64,000 bases of DNA from Methanomicrobiales archaeon (GTDB lineage Archaea > Halobacteriota > Methanomicrobia > Methanomicrobiales > Methanospirillaceae). The stretch is from positions 48,648 to 112,647 of the forward strand of contig JAAYCY010000028.1 in NCBI GenBank assembly GCA_012729535.1, written 5' to 3'. Below are positions 17,074-26,462 of this stretch, in pieces. Made by a program: the position numbers and the translations under genes. Positions within the stretch are counted from its first letter, which is position 1; every line of letters begins with the position of its first letter. The notes under the pieces are model-generated. The model searched no databases and was not told where the DNA came from. It saw only the letters and a program-made list of their open reading frames with translations.

Positions 17074-18126
17074 ATGTGTGGAATAATTGGTGTAATAGAT
17101 AAACAACGTGAACTGATGGACGGTTCAGCTATCAGGGATGCTCTTTCGATAATGGACGAGCGCGGTAGTGGTGAAGGTGCCGGGTATGCCGCATATGGGG
17201 TATATCCTGACTATGCAGACCTGTATGCCATCCATGTATTTTATAACAATCTTGTGGAACCAAAGGCACAGGTCGAAGATCTGCTTGAAACATGGGGAAT
17301 GATAGAATATGACGAAGAAATTCCAACATACCCGGAGAACAAAATTACAAAAATTCACACTCCATGGAGATATTTTTTCAGGCCGAAAACCAGGCTGATG
17401 CAACGAAGCAAAACACCGGATGATGAAATTGTCAAACACATCGTGATGGAAGTTAACAAATCCGTCAATGGTGCGCTCATTTTTTCATCAGGGAAAAATA
17501 TCGGTGTTTTCAAGGCATCCGGATGGCCGGAAGAGGTAGCAGATTTTTATCGGGTTGAGAATTATGAAGGATATCTCTGGTTGGCACATAACCGGTATCC
17601 GACAAACACTCCAGGCTGGTGGGGTGGAGCTCATCCATTTAACCTGCTGAACTGGAGTGTTGTACATAACGGAGAAATTACTTCTTATGGAACAAACCGC
17701 AGGTATATCGAGAGCTTCGGATATGACTGCACGATGTATACCGATACAGAGGTGGTTGCATACCTTATGGACCTTTTAGTGAGGAGACATGGTCTCTCAC
17801 AGGAACTGGCAGTAAGGGCACTGGCACCCCCTTTCTGGGAAGAAATTGAAAGAATGCCAGAAAAACCCAAAAATCTGGATACCGCACTCCGGCTAACCTA
17901 CGGGTCAGCAATGATGAATGGTCCCTTCGCTATTGCTGTTGCATCTCCTGATTCACTAGTAGGATTCTCTGATAGAATTAAATTAAGACCCCTTGTAATT
18001 GGAGAACATGACAACCGGCTTTTCATTTCCAGCGAAGAAGCTGCAATAAGAACGATAGATTCAGCAATCAGCAAAATATTCATGCCCAAAGCGGGTCACC
18101 CGATTGTCGGGAGGACATATGTATGA
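17074..18126 (+). CDS. Archaeal glutamate synthase, glutaminase (GATase II) subunit
   Basis: It begins MCGIIGV, so after removal of Met the Cys2 is the N-terminal nucleophile of class II amidotransferases. The HNRYPTNTPGWWGGAHPFN and HNGEITSYGTNRRY blocks are typical of the glutaminase domain of glutamate synthase. It releases ammonia from glutamine for channeling to the synthase subunit. Archaea often split glutamate synthase into separate chains as here. Its stop overlaps the next gene by four bases. Confidence 0.92.
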   Translation: MCGIIGVIDKQRELMDGSAIRDALSIMDERGSGEGAGYAAYGVYPDYADLYAIHVFYNNLVEPKAQVEDLLETWGMIEYDEEIPTYPENKITKIHTPWRYFFRPKTRLMQRSKTPDDEIVKHIVMEVNKSVNGALIFSSGKNIGVFKASGWPEEVADFYRVENYEGYLWLAHNRYPTNTPGWWGGAHPFNLLNWSVVHNGEITSYGTNRRYIESFGYDCTMYTDTEVVAYLMDLLVRRHGLSQELAVRALAPPFWEEIERMPEKPKNLDTALRLTYGSAMMNGPFAIAVASPDSLVGFSDRIKLRPLVIGEHDNRLFISSEEAAIRTIDSAISKIFMPKAGHPIVGRTYV

Positions 18127-19634
18127 TAATCGGTTCACGTCCGACAAAATTCCAGGTTCGCATTGACAATAACCTGTGTATGCTCTGTGGCCGATGTGCA
18201 GATAACTGTTCATACGGGGTATTCCGGGTAGATGATAACATCATTCACATCAACTCACGATTCTGTGTCGCATGTCATAGGTGTATCTCGCAATGTCCCC
18301 GGGATGCCATAACAATTATTGAAAGGCCGTGTGATTATCGTTCACATCCGGTTTGGACTGCCCAGGTGAAAGAAAACATCTTTAAACAGGCAGAAAGTGG
18401 CAAAATTCTTTTGGGTGGAATGGGCAATGCTGCAGAATACCCAATTCTCTTTGATCATCTGGTCCTTGACGCCTGCCAGGTCACAAATCCATCTATCGAC
18501 CCTCTCAGGGAACCTATGGAACTTCGCACCTACATCGGAAAAAAACCAAAACAAATTGAATACAGGCAGACACCAGAAGGAGACATTGATCTTGTTACAG
18601 AACTTGCACCAAACCTGAAAGTAGAGACACCCATCATGATTGGCCATATGAGTTATGGAGCTATCTCGCTAAATGCCCATATCTCCATGGCAAAAGCAGT
18701 AACTGAAATCGGCACATTCATAGGAACCGGTGAAGGGGGATTGCATGAGGCTCTCTATCCGTACCAGAATAATATGATCGTGCAGGTTGCTTCTGGCCGT
18801 TTTGGAGTTGATGTGGATTATCTTGAAAGAGGGGCCGCTATTGAGATAAAAATCGGGCAGGGAGCAAAACCGGGTATTGGGGGACATCTTCCTGGAGAAA
18901 AAGTATGTGCAGATGTATCCTGTACCCGGATGATTCCAGAAGGAAGTGATGCCATAAGCCCGGCACCTCACCATGACATATACTCAATAGAAGACCTCAA
19001 GCAACTGGTTATGAGTTTAAAGGAAGCAACTGAATGGAAAAAACCGGTGTTTGTGAAGATCGCTGCAGTACATAATGTCGCAGCGATTGCTGCAGGAATT
19101 GCGAGGTCTGGAGCAGATGCAGTAGTGGTTGATGGATTCCGGGGAGGAACAGGAGCCACTCCATCAGTATTCAGGGATCATGTGGGAATTCCAATTGAAG
19201 CAGCAGTGGCAGCAGTAGACACAAAATTACGCAAACAGGGAATCCGAAACGAAGTCTCAATTATTGCATCGGGAGGAATTCGCCAGAGTGCTGACATTGC
19301 AAAAACCATCTGTCTTGGCGCTGACACCGTATACATCGGAACTGCCGCTCTCGTTGCAATGGGCTGCAGAGTCTGTGGAAATTGTTACCGTGGGCTTTGT
19401 CCATGGGGGATTGCAACTCAGAGGCAGGACCTTGTTGCCAGACTGAATCCTGATGAAGCTTCGAATAATGTGAAAAACCTTATCGATGCCTGGACACTGG
19501 AACTAGCCGAACTCATGGGTGCAGCAGGAATTAACAGCATTGAATCTCTTAGGGGGAACCGGGATCGCCTCAGAGGGTACATGCTTGACCAGGCGATGAT
19601 GGATGTTCTGGATGTTAAAGCAATTGGAGCATGA
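18123..19634 (+). CDS. Archaeal glutamate synthase, FMN/iron-sulfur synthase subunit
   Basis: A 503-residue subunit. Two 4Fe-4S motifs at about residues 18-65 (CMLCGRCADNC and CVACHRCISQCP) precede the FMN-binding synthase barrel (MSYGAISLNAH, GTGEGG, IGQGAKPGIGGHLPG, IIASGGIR). A cysteine cluster CRVCGNCYRGLCPWG ends the barrel. It makes glutamate from 2-oxoglutarate and ammonia with electrons entering through the clusters. It overlaps the glutaminase gene by four bases. Confidence 0.93.
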   Translation: MIIGSRPTKFQVRIDNNLCMLCGRCADNCSYGVFRVDDNIIHINSRFCVACHRCISQCPRDAITIIERPCDYRSHPVWTAQVKENIFKQAESGKILLGGMGNAAEYPILFDHLVLDACQVTNPSIDPLREPMELRTYIGKKPKQIEYRQTPEGDIDLVTELAPNLKVETPIMIGHMSYGAISLNAHISMAKAVTEIGTFIGTGEGGLHEALYPYQNNMIVQVASGRFGVDVDYLERGAAIEIKIGQGAKPGIGGHLPGEKVCADVSCTRMIPEGSDAISPAPHHDIYSIEDLKQLVMSLKEATEWKKPVFVKIAAVHNVAAIAAGIARSGADAVVVDGFRGGTGATPSVFRDHVGIPIEAAVAAVDTKLRKQGIRNEVSIIASGGIRQSADIAKTICLGADTVYIGTAALVAMGCRVCGNCYRGLCPWGIATQRQDLVARLNPDEASNNVKNLIDAWTLELAELMGAAGINSIESLRGNRDRLRGYMLDQAMMDVLDVKAIGA

Positions 19635-19635
19635 A

Positions 19636-20376
19636 ATGACGCGTATTGTTATTGATGCAAAAAATATGCACTATACTCCCCTCAATAAACTGATACGTCA
19701 GGCTACTCATGAAGGAGCTACGGAGATAATTCTTGAAAATATCATGGGACAACGTTTTATCGGTGATGGGCTTACCGGTGACGTAAAAATTACCATTAAC
19801 GGTGTTCCTGGTGGAGATCTTGGAATGTTTATGAAAGGCCCGACCATTGAAGTATTCGGTAATGTTGATCATGCACCGGCAAATACCATGGATGATGGAG
19901 ATATTATCATTCATGGTGCAAGCGGAGACGCAACCGCACATAGTATGAGGGGGGGAAAGATCTTTGTCCGGGATGACATCGGGTACAGGGGAGGAATTCA
20001 TATGAAACATTATATGAATAAAAGCCCGAGTCTCATTGTTGGAGGATCTGCCAGAGCTTTTCTGGGAGAATACATGGCAGGAGGACTCGTAATTCTCTTC
20101 AGACTACATGATGAAAAACCGTATGCAGAGATGGGACTTGGCAGCGGGATTCATGGGGGAGAGATTTTTATCAGGGGGAAAGTTGAAGACTGGACACTGG
20201 GAGTCGGAAGTAGTGCACATGAAGCAACCCCTGAAGAAATAATCCGTATTAAACCATTAATCCTGGAATTTTCTAATTATTATCATATCGATGCCTCATA
20301 TCTTCTGGAAAGCCAGTATACCCGGATCGGACCGGTCAATTCACGGCCCTTTGCCGGTAAATATACCTGGGAGTGA
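19636..20376 (+). CDS. Archaeal glutamate synthase, GXGXG structural subunit
   Basis: A 246-residue chain of the GXGXG domain (GltB domain 3), with repeated Gly patterns such as GASGDATAHSMRGG, GYRGGIHM and GLGSGIHGG. In bacterial enzymes this right-handed beta-helix holds the other domains together. The frame is open from 19603, but the ATG at 19636 has a GGAG ribosome site and sits two bases after the previous stop. Confidence 0.92.
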   Translation: MTRIVIDAKNMHYTPLNKLIRQATHEGATEIILENIMGQRFIGDGLTGDVKITINGVPGGDLGMFMKGPTIEVFGNVDHAPANTMDDGDIIIHGASGDATAHSMRGGKIFVRDDIGYRGGIHMKHYMNKSPSLIVGGSARAFLGEYMAGGLVILFRLHDEKPYAEMGLGSGIHGGEIFIRGKVEDWTLGVGSSAHEATPEEIIRIKPLILEFSNYYHIDASYLLESQYTRIGPVNSRPFAGKYTWE

Positions 20377-20379
20377 AAT

Positions 20380-21393
20380 ATGAAAAAAAATAAAACATAT
20401 CTGGCTTTAAAAGAGGAAGTTTGGGATAGAAATTTGTGCAGTGGATGTGGAGCCTGTGTTTCTGTATGTCCAGCTGATGCTCTCTTCTTTTCTGAAGAAA
20501 GCGAAGTTTTTGCACCATTATCATCAGGATACTGTAAACAGGAAAATGACCAGGTACCCTGTGGAGCCTGTTATGAAGTCTGTCCACGAACCAGACCAAA
20601 AAAAGAAGAAATCCTCGGATCATATATCCAGCTCACTGGAGCAAAATCTAAAACAGAAATAGCCCATAAACAAAGTGGTGGTGCAGTGACTGCACTTCTT
20701 TTAAATGGTTTTCTTGAAGGATTCATAGACGGAGTGATTACCGTCACTGAAGACATGTGGACTCATCGACCTGTTTCAATACTCATCACTAATTCTGGTG
20801 AATTGATGGAGCATGCGGGAAGCAGATACAACTGGAGCGTTCCCGTTTTAAAGGCACTGAAAACAGCAGTCATAACAAAAAAACTGAAAAAAATAGCAAT
20901 AGTAGGAACTCCCTGTGTAGTACAGGCAGCCAGACTAATGAAAACCTCATCTCATGACCTGATAAAGCCTTATGGCGAATCGATTCGGATAATAATTGGA
21001 CTATTTTGTACCGAAAGTTTTGATTATTATACCCTGATGGAAAAGATTCTGAAAAACACGCATAATATCCCTCCTTATGTCATTTCAAAGATGGATGTAA
21101 AGGGTAAGCTTGACCTTAATTTAAAAGACGGAAGTTTTACTTCGATCCCGTTAAAAGAAATTGAAGAAGCAATCAAAGACGGGTGCAGGGTTTGTACTGA
21201 CTTTTCAGCCCTGGATTCAGATATATCTGCAGGAAGTATTGGTACTGATACAGGATGGACAACACTTATTATCAGAACAGATGAGGGAAACCAGTTTATT
21301 ACCAGTGCAGTACATTCAAACAGCCTGGAATTATCTGGAATAACTGATCTGGATGCTATTATGCGGCTGGCGGAGAAAAAGTATAATAAATAA
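20380..21393 (+). CDS. FrhB-like F420H2-binding subunit with 4Fe-4S clusters
   Basis: A 337-residue protein. A ferredoxin-like N-terminus (CSGCGACVSVCPADA, then CGACYEVCPR) precedes an FrhB/F420-hydrogenase beta domain (KQSGGAVTALLLNGF, GTPCVVQAARLM, CTDFSALDSDISAGSIG). FrhB proteins bind FAD and F420. It starts three bases after the glutamate synthase GXGXG gene, so it probably feeds F420H2 electrons to glutamate synthase in place of NADPH or ferredoxin. Confidence 0.88.
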   Translation: MKKNKTYLALKEEVWDRNLCSGCGACVSVCPADALFFSEESEVFAPLSSGYCKQENDQVPCGACYEVCPRTRPKKEEILGSYIQLTGAKSKTEIAHKQSGGAVTALLLNGFLEGFIDGVITVTEDMWTHRPVSILITNSGELMEHAGSRYNWSVPVLKALKTAVITKKLKKIAIVGTPCVVQAARLMKTSSHDLIKPYGESIRIIIGLFCTESFDYYTLMEKILKNTHNIPPYVISKMDVKGKLDLNLKDGSFTSIPLKEIEEAIKDGCRVCTDFSALDSDISAGSIGTDTGWTTLIIRTDEGNQFITSAVHSNSLELSGITDLDAIMRLAEKKYNK

Positions 21394-21463
21394 TTTTCTC
21401 ATTTTTCTCCGGATAGTATATATTCCTCGTATGTCAATATAGATGGAAAATATCTGATTCGCA

Positions 21464-22477
21464 ATGGAAGATAACAATACAGAAGATATTCCTCCTCACA
21501 GTAGATTGTCTGCCGGGTGCAAACTCTGCTATGAAGGTGCAAAATTAGTTCTTTTCCTGACTGGCATCTGCCATCGTGATTGCTGGTACTGTCCTCTTTC
21601 AAAGGACCGAAAAAACCGCGATCTTATTTATGCCAATGAACACCTGATCTCAACACCTGAAGAAATGATTTCGGTAGCGAAGCGGATGAGTGCTCTTGGC
21701 ACCGGTATTACCGGTGGTGAACCTTTTGTCAGAACAAAACGGCTTATACAATATGCACAGGCATTAAAAGATGAATTTGGTCCAGAACACCAGATTCACA
21801 TGTATACCGCATTTACACCGGATAAAAAAATCCTTGAATCTATCAGCGGATTGGTAGATGAAATCCGTTTTCATCCTCCAAATGATGTATGGAAAGATTT
21901 AGAGCATACCCCTTTTCATGGAAGTATCCAGATGACAAAAGAACTCGGATTTGATACGGGGATAGAAGTTCCTTCTCTTTCAAACCTGAATGACCTCGAG
22001 CATTATTTGCCATACCTTGATTTCCTCAACATCAATGAACTTGAATGGGGAGATTCGAATGCAGACGAGATGCGAAACAGAGGATACCTTCTTAGGGGGG
22101 ATGTATCAAATGCAGTTAAAGGAGGCTGGGAAAGTGCACAAAAACTGGTACAACATCCAAACGTTCACTGGTGTTCGTCAGATTTCAAGGACAGGGTTCA
22201 ACTCCGGATGAGGCTGAAGCGGGTAGCTTGTAATACTGCCAGGGAATTTGATGACATTACAGAAGATGGAACAATCATCTATGGTGTTTGGGAATGTGAT
22301 GGTAAAAAAACCGCAATTCCGGGAGAACCAGATGAAGATCTCTATGACCGGTTTGATGACAGAATTGAAATGAGCTGGTGGGTATTGGAAGATATTGCCG
22401 ATATGATTGATGGACCTGCATACTATATTGAAAGATATCCGGATGGAGGTATCATCATCGAGGTTACACCGGTATGA
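21464..22477 (+). CDS. Radical SAM protein of unknown function
   Basis: A 337-residue radical SAM enzyme. The cluster motif is CHRDCWYC at about residues 39-46 and the SAM-binding GGEPF follows at about residues 87-91. An additional CKLC pair lies near residues 21-24. The substrate is not recognised. Its stop codon overlaps the start of the cis-prenyltransferase gene by four bases, so the two are coupled; a role near polyprenol or membrane lipid chemistry is possible but unproven. Confidence 0.8.
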   Translation: MEDNNTEDIPPHSRLSAGCKLCYEGAKLVLFLTGICHRDCWYCPLSKDRKNRDLIYANEHLISTPEEMISVAKRMSALGTGITGGEPFVRTKRLIQYAQALKDEFGPEHQIHMYTAFTPDKKILESISGLVDEIRFHPPNDVWKDLEHTPFHGSIQMTKELGFDTGIEVPSLSNLNDLEHYLPYLDFLNINELEWGDSNADEMRNRGYLLRGDVSNAVKGGWESAQKLVQHPNVHWCSSDFKDRVQLRMRLKRVACNTAREFDDITEDGTIIYGVWECDGKKTAIPGEPDEDLYDRFDDRIEMSWWVLEDIADMIDGPAYYIERYPDGGIIIEVTPV

Positions 22478-23286
22478 TTCGGCGAATTATTGAGCATTTC
22501 TATGAAGGCATGATAGCAAAACAATGCATTCATATCCCAACCCATATCGCGATAATTCAGGATGGAAACAGAAGATTTGCAAAGAAAAAGGGATTAGCCA
22601 CATCATCAGGCCATCGTGCGGGAGCTGACAGGACCGAAGAGGTATTGGAATGGGCACAGGAACTGGGAATACGTCATATTACCCTGTATATATTTTCAAC
22701 TGAAAATTTTTCCAGAACTGAACAAGAAATCCAAAACCTGTTTGAACTTTTCAAGGAAAAACTCACCAGGATTAGTATTGATGAGCGCGTTCATAAATAT
22801 GGAATCCGAATCCAGATGATAGGTGACAGAGATCTTCTTCCTGATGATTTGAGAGGAGCATTAGAACAGGCAGAAGCAGCAACTGCCCACTATGATAACT
22901 TTTACCTAAATATGGCACTGGCATATGGGGGTAGGAATGAGATGCTTAGGACCACCCAGAAAATTTTGGAAGATTTTCAAAATAAAAAAATATCCAGAGA
23001 AGATATCACACCGGATCTCTTTGAAGAAAATTTATACGGCAATAGCGTTACCCTTCCACCAGTAGACCTGATAATACGCACAGGAAATGAGTGCAGAACT
23101 TCTAACTTCCTCCCATGGTTAGCTAACGGTCATGAATCAGCAGTATATTTCTGTGCTCCTTACTGGCCGATGTTCAGGAAACTGGATATGCTCAGGGCTA
23201 TCAGGGTTTTTTCAGAACGACAGGAAATGAGAAAAAGAAAACCTGTCCGTTTTTATGAGCCAAATCTACGGCTTCTGGATAAATAA
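22474..23286 (+). CDS. uppS: Cis-prenyltransferase catalytic subunit (UppS/DHDDS-like)
   Basis: A 270-residue cis-prenyltransferase. It has the diphosphate-binding HIAIIQDGNRRFAKKKG block, GHRAGADR, TLYIFSTENF, and the DLIIRTGNECRTSNFLPW block near the C-terminus. It elongates isoprenyl diphosphate to the polyprenyl carrier used for glycosylation. The tail (KPVRFYEPNLRLLDK) lacks the RxG motif that single-subunit bacterial enzymes end with. The convergent gene overlapping its last 34 bases encodes a degenerate homologue that does carry RxG, suggesting a two-subunit enzyme. Confidence 0.93.
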   Translation: MIRRIIEHFYEGMIAKQCIHIPTHIAIIQDGNRRFAKKKGLATSSGHRAGADRTEEVLEWAQELGIRHITLYIFSTENFSRTEQEIQNLFELFKEKLTRISIDERVHKYGIRIQMIGDRDLLPDDLRGALEQAEAATAHYDNFYLNMALAYGGRNEMLRTTQKILEDFQNKKISREDITPDLFEENLYGNSVTLPPVDLIIRTGNECRTSNFLPWLANGHESAVYFCAPYWPMFRKLDMLRAIRVFSERQEMRKRKPVRFYEPNLRLLDK

Positions 23287-23879
23287 TCCCTGAACGCGCG
23301 AATGAGATCGGTCTTTCTAATACTTACCCAGTTTAAATCCAGAAAAAAAAGTTCTGAATAGACCGATTGCCAGATCAGAAAGTCAACAAGGTGTGCTCCA
23401 CCAGTTTTTATCATGAAATCAGGAGTATGGGTGAAGGTCAAATATTTTTCCAAAAGCTCTGTTGATACTTCTTCTGAAGAAATATTATCCTGAGCCATTG
23501 CCTGAATTGCGTCAGCAATCTCTTCGCGACCTGATTTTCCAATCGCCACAACTACCGGAATACCTGATCCAATTGTTTCATTATGGTCACCATAATGAAG
23601 TTCTAGTCGGACAAAAGATGACAGGGCTTTAATCTGGGAGAAATATGAAGGCTCTTTTTCAGGATAAGGTGTACTTATATGGATAATTACTTCTTTGATA
23701 CCGGTAAAAGAGGGATGTTTTTTCCGGACTGTCTCTGATATTTCAATGCACCATTTAATTATTCGTTGCATTTGTTCAGGATCTTCCTGAATTTCTTCAT
23801 CAGAAACCATAAAGCAGATTACCTGAGGAATATTGTCAAGATAACGTAAGAGATGCCATTCGTATAACTGATAAATCAT
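23253..23879 (-). CDS. Degenerate cis-prenyltransferase homologue, NgBR/Nus1-like accessory subunit
   Basis: A 208-residue protein that aligns by eye to the cis-prenyltransferase fold, chiefly in the C-terminal block DFMIKTGGAHLVDFLIWQ, then SELFFLDLNW, FRDYLSRSRRFGS. It has no DGNRR catalytic motif; the corresponding N-terminus reads IPQVICFMVSDEE. The final RRFG supplies the RxG motif missing from UppS. In eukaryotes the catalytic DHDDS lacks RxG and the non-catalytic NgBR/Nus1 provides it. The genes are tail-to-tail with a 34-base overlap. Confidence 0.8.
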   Translation of the reverse strand: MIYQLYEWHLLRYLDNIPQVICFMVSDEEIQEDPEQMQRIIKWCIEISETVRKKHPSFTGIKEVIIHISTPYPEKEPSYFSQIKALSSFVRLELHYGDHNETIGSGIPVVVAIGKSGREEIADAIQAMAQDNISSEEVSTELLEKYLTFTHTPDFMIKTGGAHLVDFLIWQSVYSELFFLDLNWVSIRKTDLIRAFRDYLSRSRRFGS

Positions 23880-24121
23880 GATGTCCCCAGGGAAATGAAC
23901 GGATATGTGTAGGAATTATTCTAAAGATCCTGACTACCTGTATTTATGCATTTTCATATCTGCATTATGTTCAGGCTGGCCAGGATTTATTCAGGAATTA
24001 CTGGCCTTATAACTTCTTTGTGATAAGTATAAAATAATTCGATATGGATATACAACCCAGGATGATTATCAATGTTATATCATTGGATTAATATGATAGC
24101 AACTCCATTTTTTAAACACTG

Positions 24122-24826
24122 ATGTACAAATACCTGACCGGCATCAACAGTGTAGATCAAAAGGGAGGGGTTAATCCAGGCACAAATATTTTGGTATTAG
24201 CCCCTTCATTTAGTGATGGTGAACAGGTTGCATCATTCCTGGCAAAACCACGACAAAAAGAATATACTATAATTCTCACCACAGAAACCCCATCAGAAGA
24301 TCTCCTTGATTTTTGTGTCACATGTGGATTTGATATAAATTATCTGGGTATTATTGATGCAATAACACGGACTTCCAAAAGTACCATGGAAGATACGAGG
24401 AAAGTAAAGTGCGTCGGTAGTCCCAGCGATCTAACTGGAATGGATATTAAATTTTCTCAATTGACAGAAGAAATAATGAAGGGAGATTTTACAGATGATC
24501 CTGAACAACTCTTTCCCACTCCAATCAGATATTGCATTCTATCTTTAACTTCCATGCTTATGTTCCGAAAAGTGGATGTGATTTACCAGTTTATTCACGT
24601 TGTTACCTCTAAACTCAGGAAAATGGGTTCAATTGGTATTTTTTTATTAAATAGTGAATCATTTGACCAGAAAACTATTGCAATAATAAAGCAACTCATG
24701 AATGTTGTCGTTGAAATACAAAATGATGATGTCGGGAGAAAGATACGCCTCCAGGGATCATTAGGATTATCAATGAACTGGCATCATTTCACCATTGAAG
24801 ATGGAAACCTGGTATTAATCCCCTGA
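24122..24826 (+). CDS. RecA-fold protein without a canonical P-loop (DUF7504-like)
   Basis: A 234-residue protein shaped like KaiC/RadA-type ATPases: an early [20 protein letters not shown] strand-loop-helix, then [17 protein letters not shown]. The loop lacks GxxxxGK[ST], so ATP binding is doubtful. It is followed by dphB six bases later and a DUF357 gene, forming one operon. The upstream 242-base gap has a 6-bp hairpin (23978-23983 with 24001-24006). The function is unknown. Confidence 0.6.
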   Translation: MYKYLTGINSVDQKGGVNPGTNILVLAPSFSDGEQVASFLAKPRQKEYTIILTTETPSEDLLDFCVTCGFDINYLGIIDAITRTSKSTMEDTRKVKCVGSPSDLTGMDIKFSQLTEEIMKGDFTDDPEQLFPTPIRYCILSLTSMLMFRKVDVIYQFIHVVTSKLRKMGSIGIFLLNSESFDQKTIAIIKQLMNVVVEIQNDDVGRKIRLQGSLGLSMNWHHFTIEDGNLVLIP

Positions 24827-24831
24827 TAATC

Positions 24832-25590
24832 ATGTTAACATTTATCGGGCTCGGACTTTTCGATTCGGGCGATATATCTGTTAAAGGGCAAAGAGCAATT
24901 TTTGAAGCAGATATAGTTTTTCTCGAATCATATACCTCTATTCTTACCGGAACAAGTAATGAAGAATTAGAGAAAATCTATGGAAAACCTGTCAGGGTAC
25001 TAAAAAGGGAGGATGTTGAACAAAATCCGGAACCGATACTTCTTGCTGCACAAAATGGAAATACCGTTTTTCTTACCGGGGGTGATCCCATGGTTTCCAC
25101 AACTCACACAGACCTGAGAATCAGAGCCAGGAACATGGATATTGAAACCAGGATTATTCATGGCTCATCCATTGTGAGTGCAGTTTGTGGGCTTTCCGGC
25201 CTGCAGAATTATCGGTTTGGAAAATCATGTTCTATTCCTTACCCGGCAAAAAACTGGTTTCCAAGAACCCCATTGGATACGATACTTTCAAATCTCATCC
25301 AAAACCTACACACCCTGGTGTATCTGGACATCCAGGAAACACGCTTTATGTCAGTACAGGAAGGAATATCCATTCTTGAACAGTTAGGTACGAATGATTC
25401 AGAACAAATTAATATGTTCGTAGGTATCGCCCGGGCAGGTTCAGAAAAACCGGTTGTAGTAGCAGGAACTGGGGAAAAACTTAAAACTATCGATTTTGGA
25501 CCACCACTTCACATCCTTATCGTGCCTGCATTACTCCATGATATTGAACTTGAATACCTTACGTTATTTGCAGGTTATGAACCTAGCTGA
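24832..25590 (+). CDS. dphB: Diphthine synthase
   Basis: A 252-residue SAM-dependent methyltransferase of the tetrapyrrole-methylase fold. It starts [19 protein letters not shown], with [12 protein letters not shown] and [21 protein letters not shown]. It methylates the modified histidine of elongation factor 2 to diphthine. It is in an operon after the RecA-fold gene, and the DUF357 gene begins within its last 14 bases. Confidence 0.95.
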   Translation: MLTFIGLGLFDSGDISVKGQRAIFEADIVFLESYTSILTGTSNEELEKIYGKPVRVLKREDVEQNPEPILLAAQNGNTVFLTGGDPMVSTTHTDLRIRARNMDIETRIIHGSSIVSAVCGLSGLQNYRFGKSCSIPYPAKNWFPRTPLDTILSNLIQNLHTLVYLDIQETRFMSVQEGISILEQLGTNDSEQINMFVGIARAGSEKPVVVAGTGEKLKTIDFGPPLHILIVPALLHDIELEYLTLFAGYEPS

Positions 25591-26164
25591 CTATCTCACC
25601 GCATTACACAGGAAATATTCATCTCTGAATATTTCATGTCCTATACAGACACCCTGTCACATTCTTGGTGAGGAGATATCAGAAATGGTTTCATCATATC
25701 TGGATGATTCTGAATTTTTTTCCGGGAAAAACGATATTGTTAACCAGTACGCTTCTTTGGTTTATGCCCAGGGATGGCTGGATGCCGGTATCTACTCTGG
25801 CCTGATATCATCATCCAAATACCAGTTAGGGGATATCGATTTTTTATCAATACAATTCCCTGATAACTATGACAAAGATCACCTGCTTGAAAAGTACTCA
25901 CGGTACTCTTCTATGCTGACTGATGCACTGGAATCAATTTCATTATTCCCGGTGCACGGATCCCCTTTCTACTCATTTGGAAAATACTGTCAGGTGATTG
26001 CACAGGATGCTTTAAAAAAAGCGAAAGAATATAAAAGAAATAAATTGACAGTCCCTGCTCTTGGATACCTCTGTTATGGATATGGCTGGCTGGATGCTGC
26101 AGTAAGAACCGGCTTTATTCAGATAACCAATAGGCCAGAATTATTCACAACTGAAATTGATTGA
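25577..26164 (+). CDS. DUF357 family protein with duplicated motif
   Basis: A 195-residue protein from the ATG at 25577 (the frame is open from 25496 but overlaps dphB). Two copies of the family motif are visible: [16 protein letters not shown] in the first half and [16 protein letters not shown] near the end. DUF357 is an archaeal helical family of unknown function. Coupled to dphB by overlap. Confidence 0.75.
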   Translation: MNLADYLTALHRKYSSLNISCPIQTPCHILGEEISEMVSSYLDDSEFFSGKNDIVNQYASLVYAQGWLDAGIYSGLISSSKYQLGDIDFLSIQFPDNYDKDHLLEKYSRYSSMLTDALESISLFPVHGSPFYSFGKYCQVIAQDALKKAKEYKRNKLTVPALGYLCYGYGWLDAAVRTGFIQITNRPELFTTEID

Positions 26165-26168
26165 TCTT

Positions 26169-26462
26169 TCAATGACGACGTGATCTGAGTTCGTCAAAGA
26201 CTAAAGAAATATCAACATCTGCAGCTTTTAGTGCAAGCATCATGTGATAAATAACATCTGCAGCTTCTTCGGAGATCCTGGATTTTTCACCGTTTTTTAT
26301 AGCGATTATGAATTCAGTACATTCCTCTCCAACTTTTTCAAGTGCTTTATCAATCCCCTTACGATGAGTAAGTATTTTTGAAGTATACGAAGTTTCGGAT
26401 GGATTTTTAACCCTTTGTTCAATTACGTCCCAGATTTCTTTAAGAATACCCGGGTCACTCAT
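26169..26462 (-). CDS. hisE: Phosphoribosyl-ATP pyrophosphatase
   Basis: A 97-residue all-alpha NTP pyrophosphatase of the HisE type, with KVGEECTEFIIA and the metal-binding SEEAADVIYHMMLAL. It hydrolyses phosphoribosyl-ATP in histidine synthesis. It follows the NusA-like gene with a four-base overlap. No other his gene is in the window. Confidence 0.95.
   Translation of the reverse strand: MSDPGILKEIWDVIEQRVKNPSETSYTSKILTHRKGIDKALEKVGEECTEFIIAIKNGEKSRISEEAADVIYHMMLALKAADVDISLVFDELRSRRH

Noticed and set aside
23978..24006. GGCCAG/CTGGCC hairpin as a regulatory RNA
   Set aside because: One short stem with a 17-base loop in a divergent gap; too little structure to call.
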